A stretch of DNA of 64,000 nucleotides from Anaerobacillus arseniciselenatis (GTDB taxonomy: Bacteria > Bacillota > Bacilli > Bacillales > Anaerobacillaceae). The position numbers and the translations under genes are program-made. Below the pieces are notes generated by a model. The model made no database searches. It saw nothing but the letters and a program-made list of their open reading frames with translations, and was not told the DNA's origin. The stretch covers positions 1-64,000 of the forward strand of contig NZ_MLQQ01000040.1 of NCBI RefSeq assembly GCF_001865995.1, given 5' to 3'. The stretch's first letter is position 1. The number at the start of each line of letters is the position of its first letter. Below, one piece after another: positions 34,202 through 42,660 of this stretch.

Positions 34202-34579
34202 ATGGATAAACAGTCAAACATCCCTTATGAAGCTATGGGTGGAAAAGAAGTTTTAGAAGAGCTAGTAGAAACGTTTTACAACAAAGTAGAGCATCATCCA
34301 CTACTAGCTCCGATATTCCCTGTTGACTTAACAGAAACAATTAGAAAGCAAAAACAGTTTTTAACACAATTTCTTGGTGGGCCACAATTATATTCTAATG
34401 AACATGGTCATCCTATGCTAAGAGCTCGACACATGCCTTTTGCGATCACCGAAGAAAGAGCAGAAGCGTGGCTTGAATGTATGCGTAGTGCTATGGATGA
34501 AGTGAATTTAGAAGGTCCTTTACGTGAATATATTTTTGAACGCTTAACTCAAACAGCTTACCATATGGTTAATGAGTGA
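34202..34579 (+). CDS. yjbI: Truncated haemoglobin, group II (YjbI/GlbO)
   Basis: 125 aa 2-on-2 globin. Signatures are YEAMGGKEVLEELVETFYNK (first helices), FLTQFLGGPQLYSNEHGHPM with the proximal His segment nearby (RARHMPFAIT), and AWLECMRSAMDEV. It binds haem and O2 or peroxide and may protect the neighbouring Spx/SpxH redox circuit. AGTGAGG lies eight bases before the ATG at 34202; a TTG at 34169 is poorer. Its stop TGA is the first base triplet of the family B repeat at 34577. Confidence 0.88.
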   Translation: MDKQSNIPYEAMGGKEVLEELVETFYNKVEHHPLLAPIFPVDLTETIRKQKQFLTQFLGGPQLYSNEHGHPMLRARHMPFAITEERAEAWLECMRSAMDEVNLEGPLREYIFERLTQTAYHMVNE

Positions 34580-34695
34580 ATTTCATAATTACCAAAAATG
34601 AGCCATATCACGCAATATATAGTTTGCTAATAGTTTTGACGCAACTATATATTGATCTTAGTGGCGAGAATATTGAATTATGAAATTCATTGAAG
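34575..34695. repeat. Family B inverted repeat overlapping the yjbI stop
   Basis: Ends GAGTGAATTTCATAATTACC and TTGAATTATGAAATTCATTG; inner stem CAATATATAGTTTGC...GCAACTATATATTG. The TGA of TGAATTTC is the yjbI stop codon. Confidence 0.85.
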
Positions 34696-34777
34696 TAATT
34701 AATATTTATAAAAGTCTTACACTAAAAGTGAATATTACTATAAGCGCGCCTTACTAATATGGAAAGGAGGGATCTAA

Positions 34778-35710
34778 TTGTCGTGTAATGAGTCTAATTC
34801 AAGAAATAAAGATGATATAGAACTTTGTGAATGTAGCGATGATGATACAGGCCTTTGTGGTTGTGACGATCAAGATAGCAACCATCCTAAAGAAAACAAA
34901 AAGCCATTAGAAATCTACACTTTTGTTGATCCCCTCTGTCCCGAGTGTTGGGCTCTGGAGCCAATTTTAAAGAAATTAAAAATGTATTATGGAAACTACT
35001 TCAAAATTCGTTATTTAATTGGTGGAAAACTACAATGTTGTAAAGAGAAGAAATCGAATAAAGATTTGGCCCAATCATGGGAGAAAACCGCTAGTAGGAC
35101 AGGAATGTCTTGTGACGGTGACCTTTGGCTAGAAAACCCGATATCTACTCCGTTTGCCGCTTCAATTTCTATAAAAGCTGCAGAGCTTCAAGGTAAACTA
35201 ATCGGGATAAAATATTTAAGAAAACTACGCGAAGTATTGTTTTTAAATAAACAAAATATAGAAGATGAAAATGTATTAATCGAATGTGCACAAAACATCG
35301 AAGGTCTTGATATTGAAGAATTTAAAGAAGACCTTCAATCTGAAGGAGCCGTTAAAGCATTACAGTGTGATCTGAAAACAACGAAAGAAATGAGCGTTGA
35401 ATACTTCCCTACTATCGTTGTTTTTAATGACAACTTTGAAGATGAAGGACTTATGGTTCCCGGATTGTACGATTTTGATGTTTATGTAAATGTCCTTGAG
35501 CAAATGTTAAACGAACAACCAAAAAAATCTTCACCAATGTTTCTCGAAGACTTTTTAAAAGAGTACTCATTTGTCGCTTCGAAGGAAATAGCTGTAGTTT
35601 ACGATTTAACCATTGAGGAAGTCGAAAAAGAAATGAAAAAATTAGTTTTACGTCAAATAGTTGAACGGGTTCCCGTTAAGTATGGAACTTTTTGGCGCTA
35701 TATCGGTTAG
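34778..35710 (+). CDS. spxH: SpxH (YjbH), ClpXP adaptor for Spx
   Basis: 310 aa DsbA-like thioredoxin fold with FVDPLCPECWALEPILKKL (CPEC motif, residues about 54-57), SRTGMSCDGDLWLENPISTP and AVKALQCDLKTTKEMSVEYFP. SpxH binds Spx and hands it to ClpXP for degradation; thiol stress and aggregation release Spx. The N-terminus is unusual: LCECSDDDTGLCGCDDQDSN adds acidic Cys pairs before the fold, whereas B. subtilis has a short Cys/His stretch. TTG start with AAAGGAGGG seven bases upstream. Spx itself is at 43958. Confidence 0.92.
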   Translation: MSCNESNSRNKDDIELCECSDDDTGLCGCDDQDSNHPKENKKPLEIYTFVDPLCPECWALEPILKKLKMYYGNYFKIRYLIGGKLQCCKEKKSNKDLAQSWEKTASRTGMSCDGDLWLENPISTPFAASISIKAAELQGKLIGIKYLRKLREVLFLNKQNIEDENVLIECAQNIEGLDIEEFKEDLQSEGAVKALQCDLKTTKEMSVEYFPTIVVFNDNFEDEGLMVPGLYDFDVYVNVLEQMLNEQPKKSSPMFLEDFLKEYSFVASKEIAVVYDLTIEEVEKEMKKLVLRQIVERVPVKYGTFWRYIG

Positions 35711-35723
35711 TTTTAATGTAAAA

Positions 35724-35756
35724 AAAGCTAGGTTGGGGAGACCTAGCTTTTTTACG
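35724..35756 (+). terminator. Terminator after spxH
   Basis: AAAAAAGCTAGGT pairs with ACCTAGCTTTTTT around GGGG. Confidence 0.88.
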
Positions 35757-35804
35757 TACTTCGTAATAAATACAACATTATCGTTACTTCATTTTTATAA
35801 GGGG

Positions 35805-35820
35805 TGTGATTATATTCACA
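35805..35820. promoter_or_regulatory. Fnr-type operator, site 1
   Basis: TGTGATTATATTCACA is a perfect TGTGA-N6-TCACA dyad, the consensus recognised by Fnr of bacilli and by other Crp/Fnr regulators. Confidence 0.65.
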
Positions 35821-35837
35821 TAACTTAGGGGGAGATA

Positions 35838-35853
35838 TGTGATCTCTTTCACA
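35838..35853. promoter_or_regulatory. Fnr-type operator, site 2
   Basis: TGTGATCTCTTTCACA is a second perfect TGTGA-N6-TCACA dyad, centred 33 bp from site 1. Confidence 0.65.
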
Positions 35854-35892
35854 TTTATAATTTACCAAATTTATTCTCTCTTTTCAATACAC

Positions 35893-35910
35893 TTGTGAAT
35901 TAGTTCACAA
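35893..35910. promoter_or_regulatory. Fnr/Rex-type operator, site 3
   Basis: TTGTGAATTAGTTCACAA is an 18-bp dyad that fits both the Fnr half-sites (TGTGA-N6-TCACA) and the Rex operator TTGTGAA-N4-TTCACAA. It lies 15 bp before a perfect TATAAT (35925-35930) and overlaps the expected -35 region. Confidence 0.68.
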
Positions 35911-35924
35911 ATCTTTCACCAATG

Positions 35925-35930
35925 TATAAT
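35925..35930 (+). promoter_or_regulatory. -10 element of the Fnr/Rex-controlled promoter
   Basis: TATAAT, with no good -35 hexamer at 17 bp, as expected for an activator-dependent promoter. The predicted transcript starts near 35937 and has a ~150-nt leader before the gene at 36095. Confidence 0.5.
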
Positions 35931-36094
35931 GTAGGAATAACTTGTACAAGTTTTTCATAGTTATTAATAAAAGTACAAGCACTACATTTACACCTAAGTA
36001 CTACCTACGCTCTGTGAGAGCTCTGTGAGAAATGGCAAAATATCACCGAGACTAAGTTAGTACTAAACGAAAGAAATCGATGGAGGGGACAAAA

Positions 36095-36271
36095 TTGTAT
36101 CATGTAATGTTTTTAATTGGCCTACTTTTCATCTTTGTTACCTTTTGGATCTTTATTTTAAGCTTACTTAATTTCTTCCCACTCTGGCTCTCTTCGCCTT
36201 TACTGCTTGCCTCGATAGTTTTCACAATACATTGCTTTAATGAAAAAAGAAGATTTCGCGGATTTTCATAA
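36095..36271 (+). CDS. Small two-helix membrane protein under Fnr/Rex-type control
   Basis: 58 aa from a TTG start, MYHVMFLIGLLFIFVTFWIF, with two membrane helices and a basic tail (NEKRRFRGFS). GGAGGGG lies seven bases before the TTG; the ATG at 36080 overlaps that site. Upstream are three Crp/Fnr-type dyads and a TATAAT, so expression is probably tied to oxygen or NADH. Its stop is joined directly to a family D repeat. No family is recognised. A respiratory or membrane-energetics role is inferred only from the promoter. Confidence 0.6.
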   Translation: MYHVMFLIGLLFIFVTFWIFILSLLNFFPLWLSSPLLLASIVFTIHCFNEKRRFRGFS

Positions 36272-36335
36272 GAAAAGCTCAAGCGCATTGGTAAGCTTCG
36301 ACAAGCGTTGGAGGGCAGTAACTTCACTGGAAGGC
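36272..36335. repeat. Family D, truncated copy at a stop codon
   Basis: GAAAAGCTCAAGCGCATTGG follows the TAA directly; GACAAGCGTTGGAGGGCAGT resembles the copy at 61731 rather than the longer ones. Confidence 0.6.
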
Positions 36336-36365
36336 CAGAATTTGTTTAATTTTATATTTAAAATA

Positions 36366-36397
36366 AGAGGCTGTCGCTAAGGACAACCTCTTTACTT
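36366..36397 (-). terminator. Terminator of pepF
   Basis: AGAGGCTGTC pairs with GACAACCTCT; the minus strand continues with TTATTTTAAA-type T-rich sequence. Confidence 0.7.
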
Positions 36398-38221
36398 TTA
36401 CTCTTCAAACAGTAATTGTTCCATTTCATTGAGTGTTTCCTCGAATACAGCTAATGCTTCTTTAATTGGATCAGCACTTGTCATGTCAACACCGGCACGT
36501 TTTAACACTTCAATCGGATAATCCGAGCTACCTGCTTTTAAGAAGTCAATATAACGGGTAACTGCCGGCTCACCTTCTTCGAGAATTTGCTTTGATAGTG
36601 CTGTAGCCGCACTGTAACCTGTTGCATATTGGTAAACATAGAAGTTGTAATAGAAATGCGGAATTCGAGCCCACTCTAACCCAATCTCCTCATCAATAAC
36701 GATATCTTCACCAAAGTATTTTTGGTTTAATCCATAATAAGTTTTCGTTAATAGCTCCGGCGTCAACGGTTCACCATTTGCTGCTTTTTCATGAATTAAC
36801 TTTTCAAATTCAGCAAACATCGTTTGACGGAATACCGTCCCTCTAAAACCTTCTAAGAAATGGTTCAGTAAGTATAGCTTCTTCTTTTTATCTTCCGTTA
36901 CTTTTAATAAGTAATCATTTAATAATGCTTCATTACACGTCGATGCAACTTCTGCAACAAAAATCGAGTAACCTGAATAGTGATACGGCTGTGTCTTTCT
37001 TGAGTAATAACTATGAACAGAATGGCCAAATTCATGAGCCAAAGTAAATAAGTTATTAACGTTATCTTGCCAGTTCATAAGGATATACGGCATTGTGCCA
37101 TACGTTCCTGATGAATAAGCACCACTGCGTTTGCCGACATTTTCTTCAATGTCAACCCAACGTTTTTCAAAGCCTTCTTTAATAATATTAACGTACTCTT
37201 CTCCTAATGGCTCAACACCTTTGATGACAAGGTCTTGCGCTTCTTCATAAGGAACTTCCATTTTTACATCTTTAACGATAGGTGTATACAAATCGTACAT
37301 ATGAATTTCATCGAGACCTAACGCTTTTTTACGTAATGCAACATAGCGGTGTAAAAGATGTAAATGATCATTCACCGTGTCAACGAGTTGATCATAAACA
37401 ACTTCTGGAATATTATTATTGTCTAATGCTGCTTGGCGAGCCGATTCGTAATTTCTAATTTTTGCATTAAATAAGTTTTTCTTAACATTGCCACCTAACG
37501 TACTGCTAAGTGTATTTTTAAACTTACCATACGTCTCAAAGACAGCTTTAAAAGCATCTTCTCTCACTCGACGATCGCCGCTTTCTAAAAAGCGAATGTA
37601 ACGTCCGTGAGTTACTTCGATGTCTTCACCGTTCTCATCTTTAATTGTCGGAAACTTTAAATCGGCATTATTGAGCATTCCAAACGTATTTGCTGGTGTA
37701 GCTGTTACTTCACTTACTTGAGCAAGAAGTGCTTCTTCTTTCTCACTAAGAACGTGCGGACGCTGACGATTTGTTTCATCCAAGGCATGCTTGTATTTTT
37801 TTAAATCATCATTTTCAGCTACAAATTCGTTAATTTTCTCTTCCGGAATACTTAATAACTCCGGAATGATAAACGAAGCGATATTACTAAACTGTGTTGA
37901 CAAATTAGCTGCTCGATCGTTTAAGCCTTGATAAAATGAATTCGTCGTATCTGAGTCACTTTTTAAGTGAGCATATACGTAAAGTTTCCCTAAACGCATA
38001 CTTACTTCATTTTGAAACTTCAAGCATTCATATAGTTTCTCACTACTAGTTGCTAATTGGCCTTTATACTGTTGTAATTTAGGCATTTCTTCTTTTACTT
38101 CTTTAAATTCTTTTTCCCATTCTTCATCCGTAGAAAAAATATCTTCTACATCCCATGTTCTTTCAACTGGGATTTCTTCACGCTTTGGAAGTTGTTTTGA
38201 TTTCTTTGTTTCTTCCAACAT
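36398..38221 (-). CDS. pepF: Oligoendopeptidase F
   Basis: 607 aa M3-family zinc peptidase. The HExxH motif is LAHEFGHSVHSYYSR near residues 395-409, and the third ligand lies in VAEVASTCNEALL. It degrades peptides of about 7-17 residues in the cytoplasm. The ATG at 38221 has GGAGGTGCTT upstream; an ATG 12 bp earlier overlaps it. In B. subtilis pepF lies beside coiA and spxH, and the same order is kept here, with repeats in between. Confidence 0.93.
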   Translation of the reverse strand: MLEETKKSKQLPKREEIPVERTWDVEDIFSTDEEWEKEFKEVKEEMPKLQQYKGQLATSSEKLYECLKFQNEVSMRLGKLYVYAHLKSDSDTTNSFYQGLNDRAANLSTQFSNIASFIIPELLSIPEEKINEFVAENDDLKKYKHALDETNRQRPHVLSEKEEALLAQVSEVTATPANTFGMLNNADLKFPTIKDENGEDIEVTHGRYIRFLESGDRRVREDAFKAVFETYGKFKNTLSSTLGGNVKKNLFNAKIRNYESARQAALDNNNIPEVVYDQLVDTVNDHLHLLHRYVALRKKALGLDEIHMYDLYTPIVKDVKMEVPYEEAQDLVIKGVEPLGEEYVNIIKEGFEKRWVDIEENVGKRSGAYSSGTYGTMPYILMNWQDNVNNLFTLAHEFGHSVHSYYSRKTQPYHYSGYSIFVAEVASTCNEALLNDYLLKVTEDKKKKLYLLNHFLEGFRGTVFRQTMFAEFEKLIHEKAANGEPLTPELLTKTYYGLNQKYFGEDIVIDEEIGLEWARIPHFYYNFYVYQYATGYSAATALSKQILEEGEPAVTRYIDFLKAGSSDYPIEVLKRAGVDMTSADPIKEALAVFEETLNEMEQLLFEE

Positions 38222-38449
38222 AAGCACCTCCATTTTTCTTAAATAAAGCTTGGCTTATCTTTTTCACGAAAGCCTTAGTCTTCTTATACTATCTGCCCTA
38301 TTAACAGTTTATTCTGATAGTATAAAACAAACGTATTCAAACTATATTGTTCGTTACTATATAGAAATAATCCTTTTTATTTTAGAAAAAATATTACTGT
38401 TTTCGAAATAATTTACGATTTTCATACAAAACCAAGGTGACGATTTAAT

Positions 38450-38555
38450 CAGCACCATCTAATATGTAAAAGGAGGGCAATCTTCTTCTCTTCACTGTAA
38501 AACTCTTACGACTTTTAGAGGCTCGTTCAGAAAATTGCCCTCCTTTTTTCATACA
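38450..38555. repeat. Family A composite palindrome
   Basis: Arms AAAAGGAGGGCAATC and AATTGCCCTCCTTTTTT; core TTCTCTTCACTGTAAAACTC...TTAGAGGCTCGTTCAG. It is preceded by ATCAGCACCATCTAATATGT. Confidence 0.82.
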
Positions 38556-38559
38556 AAAC

Positions 38560-38695
38560 CTTCATGGGGGGTATACCGCCACCATCTAATATGAAAAGGC
38601 GGACACTTTCCCTCACCTCGCAGTAACCTTCTTACGAATCTCAGAGGCTCGTTCACGAAAGTATCCGCCTTTTTTTCATACAAAACCTTCAAGAC
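38560..38695. repeat. Family A composite palindrome, tandem neighbour
   Basis: Arms AAAAGGCGGACACTTTC and GAAAGTATCCGCCTTTTTTT; core CCTCACCTCGCAGTAACC...CTCAGAGGCTCGTTCAC. The linker to the first copy is CTTCATGGGGGGTATACCGC-CACCATC. It lies just downstream of coiA. Confidence 0.85.
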
Positions 38696-38697
38696 GA

Positions 38698-39924
38698 TTA
38701 TTCGTCACAGTCTACTAAGTAAAAGAACGAGCGATTTTTTAATGAAACCGTCTTATTGACCTTTTTATCCATTTCTATCGCTTTATCAAACGTCTTTGGC
38801 ATTTGAACATCGTTCAATTTTATAAACACGTCTCCCCCATCTTTAGTTAAAAGTACATTGAGTTCACATAGAAGTAATAAGTAACTTTTTAACGCGGCAT
38901 TTTCACTTCCCGCTTTTTTTAGAGGAAGAAGGCGTAAATGGAAAACCCCTTTTTTTACAAGGGCTTGAAACGCTCTTTTTACTAGCTTAAAGTGGAACTT
39001 ACTATGTTTTTCTCTCTGATTAACAAACATTTCTAAAATCCAGCTTTGCCACACGTAAGTTGGCGTTTCAATAAATTCATGAAAAGGGACTGGTACTCCT
39101 GCTTCGGAAGGAAATAATGTATACGGAATTCCTTTATTCAAATATAAACTTCTAAGAAAATGTTGTGCTTCACTTAAATGTCTCCTATAAGTTCGCCACA
39201 TTCTTTTTGTGGAAAGCCACGTATCCGATTGCGTGTGTACACTTGTGGTTTGAAAGATTGTATGAAAGAAAAACTTATTTAGTGGATGAAATGTCGGAGT
39301 GCAAATGGATCGGTTTGCTGATAAGGCAATGATGTTATTTAATTTAATAAATATTTTATTTTTAGGGCAAAAAGCAATAAGTTGGGAATGGTCTTTCTGA
39401 TCATGGGGGTTTAAAGTAAATAGCCAATGGAAACTGTTCAATTGGAAGAGGTTCGTTTTAATTCGCTGTATTTGGTTTCCACCTAAGATCCAGATAGGTA
39501 TGTAACTATGATCTTGATAGGTTTTCGTTCTTTTCATAAAAATTTGATGAGGTATTTTCGCACATTGAAATTCAATCGCAAGACGCCTCTCTCCGATGTG
39601 TACTAATAAATCAGGTCTTTGTTTAATTTGTGGTACATACGGTTCAAGCTCTACATGTAATTGTTGTGACATAAACCAATCATATAATAACTTTTTCCCT
39701 TCAATATGGTACGGTGTTTCACCTTCAAGAAAGTCATTACAAGTTTCTTTTTTCTTATGCGCAAAATGCCACGCTTGCTTTTCCCCTAACTTTAAAATAA
39801 CTTCCCGTTGACATGCAGGACAGTAAAACTGCTCTTCTTTCCTTAGATGTAAGAGTGTTTCTCTTTTTACATCTTTACGATATAAAGAAATATAAGTGCC
39901 ATCACTAATGGTTGCTACAAGCAA
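38698..39924 (-). CDS. coiA: Competence protein CoiA
   Basis: 408 aa. The N-terminal region has a Zn-finger-like CPACQREVILK...WHFAHKKKETCND pattern (residues about 35-65), followed by the nuclease-like domain with RPDLLVHIGERRLAIEFQCA (PD-D/E-x-K type). CoiA promotes recombination during transformation. TTG start with GGAGGGAG upstream. It lies between pepF and mecA regions, as in B. subtilis, where ComK drives it. The N-terminal finger resembles that of YjcD at 13.7 kb. Confidence 0.88.
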   Translation of the reverse strand: MLVATISDGTYISLYRKDVKRETLLHLRKEEQFYCPACQREVILKLGEKQAWHFAHKKKETCNDFLEGETPYHIEGKKLLYDWFMSQQLHVELEPYVPQIKQRPDLLVHIGERRLAIEFQCAKIPHQIFMKRTKTYQDHSYIPIWILGGNQIQRIKTNLFQLNSFHWLFTLNPHDQKDHSQLIAFCPKNKIFIKLNNIIALSANRSICTPTFHPLNKFFFHTIFQTTSVHTQSDTWLSTKRMWRTYRRHLSEAQHFLRSLYLNKGIPYTLFPSEAGVPVPFHEFIETPTYVWQSWILEMFVNQREKHSKFHFKLVKRAFQALVKKGVFHLRLLPLKKAGSENAALKSYLLLLCELNVLLTKDGGDVFIKLNDVQMPKTFDKAIEMDKKVNKTVSLKNRSFFYLVDCDE

Positions 39925-40062
39925 CGAAACTCCCTCCTCTAGTTTATTTAGGTGCCCAAATGTAAACTTACTATAGACAAAAAGAAAGTATAGAGCACTT
40001 AGTACTCCAACTATATTTTGTGCCTAGAGGTTCATCACTTTTTTGGACACCTCTCTTAATGA

Positions 40063-41574
40063 TTAAAGTAACGGTGACATTAATCTTGAAGTCGATTCTA
40101 TCACCCTTTTGAATAGCGATCTTTTCTTAAACTTTTCATAACTAATAACGGTAGAGTGTTCCATATCGTATATATAATCACTTACAAGGGTATGAACGCT
40201 TTTTGTTTTATACAAAAAGGCATTCACTTCAAAGTTTAAATGGAAGCTCCTCATATCCATATTCGCTGTACCAATTGAGGCAATTTCATTATCGACAATC
40301 AAAATTTTACTGTGCATAAAGCCACGATTATATTCATAAATTTTCACGCCTGCCTCTAACAACTCTGGAAAATATGAACGCGAAGCATAAAATACAATTC
40401 GTTTATCAGGCCGGTTAGGTACTAAAATACGAACATCTACACCGCTTAAAGCAGCAATTTTTAACGCCGACAATATATCATCATCAGGGATAAAATACGG
40501 TGAAGCGATCCAAATCGATTTTTTTGAGGAAGTAATCATTGAGAAAAATAATTTTTTTATTACTTCCCAACGAGTATCTGGTCCACTAGCAATCATTTGG
40601 ACCCCACCTAGTTGCTGTTGCTTAGGAAGTTCTGGAGATAGATAACTTTGTTTTAACAACGTTTCTCTCGTCATATAATACCAGTCTCTTAAAAAAATAA
40701 GCTGCAGTGAACGTACCGCTTCTCCTTGTACGTATAAATGTGTATCTCGCCAATGACCGAAGTATTGATTCTTACCTAAATATTCATCACCAATATTCAA
40801 TCCACCGACCAATGCTACTTTTGCATCAACAATAATAATTTTCCGATGGTTTCGATAGTTAATTTTATGGTTTAAAAAAGGCATTTTTACAGGAGCAAAA
40901 GCAACCATTTCTACCCCAGCATCGCTTAGTTGCTTTACGTAAGACTTTGAAAGTTGGAAACAACCTACAGCATCATAAAGAAAACGAACTTGCACTCCTG
41001 CTTTTGCTTTTTCTATCAAAATTTCTTTAATCTCGTTACCGATTTCATCATTGCGAACGATATAATATTCCATATGAATGTGATTCGTTGCATCTTCCAA
41101 TGCTTTTAAAATATGGGTAAACGTTTCTTTTCCATCCGTTAACACTTTTGTTTCTGTAGCAAAGGATATTGGGTTATTAGCTAAGCGGTGCGCGAGGCGA
41201 AAAAGAAGTTGTTGATCTTCTCCCATTTTACTTAACTCTTTTTCATTAAGATGCTTACTACCTTCAATACTATCTAATGCTTGTTCATCCATAATTGCCT
41301 TTTTCGTAAATGTTTTCATTTTACGATGATTTTGTCCAAACATTAAGTAGAAGAAGAAGCCTAATACGGGGAAAATGGCGAGAACCATTAACCATGTGAC
41401 CGTTTTAGATGGGTGACGATTTTCTAGGAAGATGACAATGGCAATAAAAAAAGCAGATAATGAAAAAAGAAAAGTAATCGCTCCGACGATCCATCCTTCC
41501 CAGTAATCTTTCGTTATGTATAAAATTGTTCCTACGATACTTAAAAAAAGTAAAACTTGTAGTTTCTTTTTCAT
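40063..41574 (-). CDS. cls: Cardiolipin synthase
   Basis: 503 aa. Two N-terminal membrane helices (residues about 1-60) precede two HKD motifs: NYRNHRKIIIVDAKVALVGG near residue 235 and FMHSKILIVDNEIASIGTAN near 410. It condenses two phosphatidylglycerols to cardiolipin and glycerol in the membrane. The ATG at 41574 has GAGGGGT eight bases upstream. It is not part of the B. subtilis order here, so it may be an insertion between coiA and mecA. A weak stem (AGAGGT/ACCTCT) lies downstream. Confidence 0.9.
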   Translation of the reverse strand: MKKKLQVLLFLSIVGTILYITKDYWEGWIVGAITFLFSLSAFFIAIVIFLENRHPSKTVTWLMVLAIFPVLGFFFYLMFGQNHRKMKTFTKKAIMDEQALDSIEGSKHLNEKELSKMGEDQQLLFRLAHRLANNPISFATETKVLTDGKETFTHILKALEDATNHIHMEYYIVRNDEIGNEIKEILIEKAKAGVQVRFLYDAVGCFQLSKSYVKQLSDAGVEMVAFAPVKMPFLNHKINYRNHRKIIIVDAKVALVGGLNIGDEYLGKNQYFGHWRDTHLYVQGEAVRSLQLIFLRDWYYMTRETLLKQSYLSPELPKQQQLGGVQMIASGPDTRWEVIKKLFFSMITSSKKSIWIASPYFIPDDDILSALKIAALSGVDVRILVPNRPDKRIVFYASRSYFPELLEAGVKIYEYNRGFMHSKILIVDNEIASIGTANMDMRSFHLNFEVNAFLYKTKSVHTLVSDYIYDMEHSTVISYEKFKKRSLFKRVIESTSRLMSPLL

Positions 41575-41583
41575 AAATTTACC

Positions 41584-41818
41584 CCTCATAAGAAAAGCGC
41601 AAAACGTCCGCCTGTCGGCGAAAACCGGTGGAAGACCTTCCCGTAGCGGTCAAGTTTTAGACAGCAAGGGAAGGTCTGAAGCGGTCGAGCCGATGGCGCC
41701 TGCTCCTGCGATTACTCGTCGCACGAAAACATTTGCTCCTGCGATTACTCGTCGCACGAAAACATTTGCTCCTGCGATTACTCGTCGCAAAACTCCACTG
41801 CAGCATATTCAGTGAAGC
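41584..41818. repeat. Family D element with three 33-bp tandem repeats
   Basis: Starts ATAAGAAAAGCGCAAAACGT, contains GTGGAAGACCTTCCCGTAGC and the stem AGACCTTCC/GGAAGGTCT. The module TGCTCCTGCGATTACTCGTC-GC repeats at 41701, 41734 and 41767. It lies upstream of cls; the rest of the 420-bp gap, up to mecA, holds nothing I can identify. Confidence 0.88.
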
Positions 41819-41994
41819 GTCTTGGAGCTAAACACCTTTCCAAGTTCAAATAATATATACTTTCTTATCCTTAGAAAAAAGGACCACCACTTCCTCAAAA
41901 GATAACTTCAATCAATGAGACCTTCATATAAAGAGGTGTTCATAATGTATCTTTTCAAGGAAGTGCAGCCCCCTTTGATTACGTACATATCAAG

Positions 41995-42660
41995 TTATTT
42001 GTCAAACATTTTCCGTAAATTTTGTAGCGCTTTGTCTCCTATAATTTCTTTACCGTATTCTTGAATTCGGTGGATAGACACTTCAGATTCAAAACCAAAT
42101 TCTAAAATCTGACTTAAAATATCATCTTGTTCATCCTCCGCAAATTCATCTGTAAACATTACAAATAAATAGTAATTACCTTCGAAGTGATAAAGAGCAT
42201 CTTCAAAGCCCTTAATATCAATTCCATAACTTAGAGAAATAATATCCTCAAAATCATTAAATCCAATAACGAGATCTAATAACTCAGGCTCTGTATCCTC
42301 ATCTTCTTTTTGCTTACTTTTTACAAAATTTTCATCAAGCATGTCGACAATATTTTCGTCGACTGGTAAATTGATTTGGTCATTCGAAACTGGGATTTCT
42401 AATTTTACGCTCCCGTCTGTAATTTGACCTCGCGTAACGATAATTTCAAGGCCTTTATCAAGTGCCTGTACTTGTATCCATAATGGTCCTTCAAGCTCAA
42501 AGTTTTCTATATCATTTGCTTCGTTAATCATCTCAAAAAAAAGTTCCTCGCCTCTTTCACGGTTATACCAAATTTCTTCGCGATCAAAGCCTCGATTTTC
42601 TATATCTTTGTAGGTGATGAAAAACTTGATTGTTGATTCATTTAGTCTTTCGATTTCCAT
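41995..42660 (-). CDS. mecA: Adaptor protein MecA
   Basis: 221 aa. It starts MEIERLNESTIKFFITYKDI, the conserved MecA N-terminal domain that binds targets such as ComK; an acidic linker (residues about 112-125, KQKEDEDTEPELL) leads to the C-terminal ClpC-binding domain (YYLFVMFTDEFAEDEQDDIL). It delivers substrates to ClpCP and controls competence and other regulators. GGGAGAGAAGGAAC lies upstream. The match in both domains is clear. Confidence 0.93.
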   Translation of the reverse strand: MEIERLNESTIKFFITYKDIENRGFDREEIWYNRERGEELFFEMINEANDIENFELEGPLWIQVQALDKGLEIIVTRGQITDGSVKLEIPVSNDQINLPVDENIVDMLDENFVKSKQKEDEDTEPELLDLVIGFNDFEDIISLSYGIDIKGFEDALYHFEGNYYLFVMFTDEFAEDEQDDILSQILEFGFESEVSIHRIQEYGKEIIGDKALQNLRKMFDK

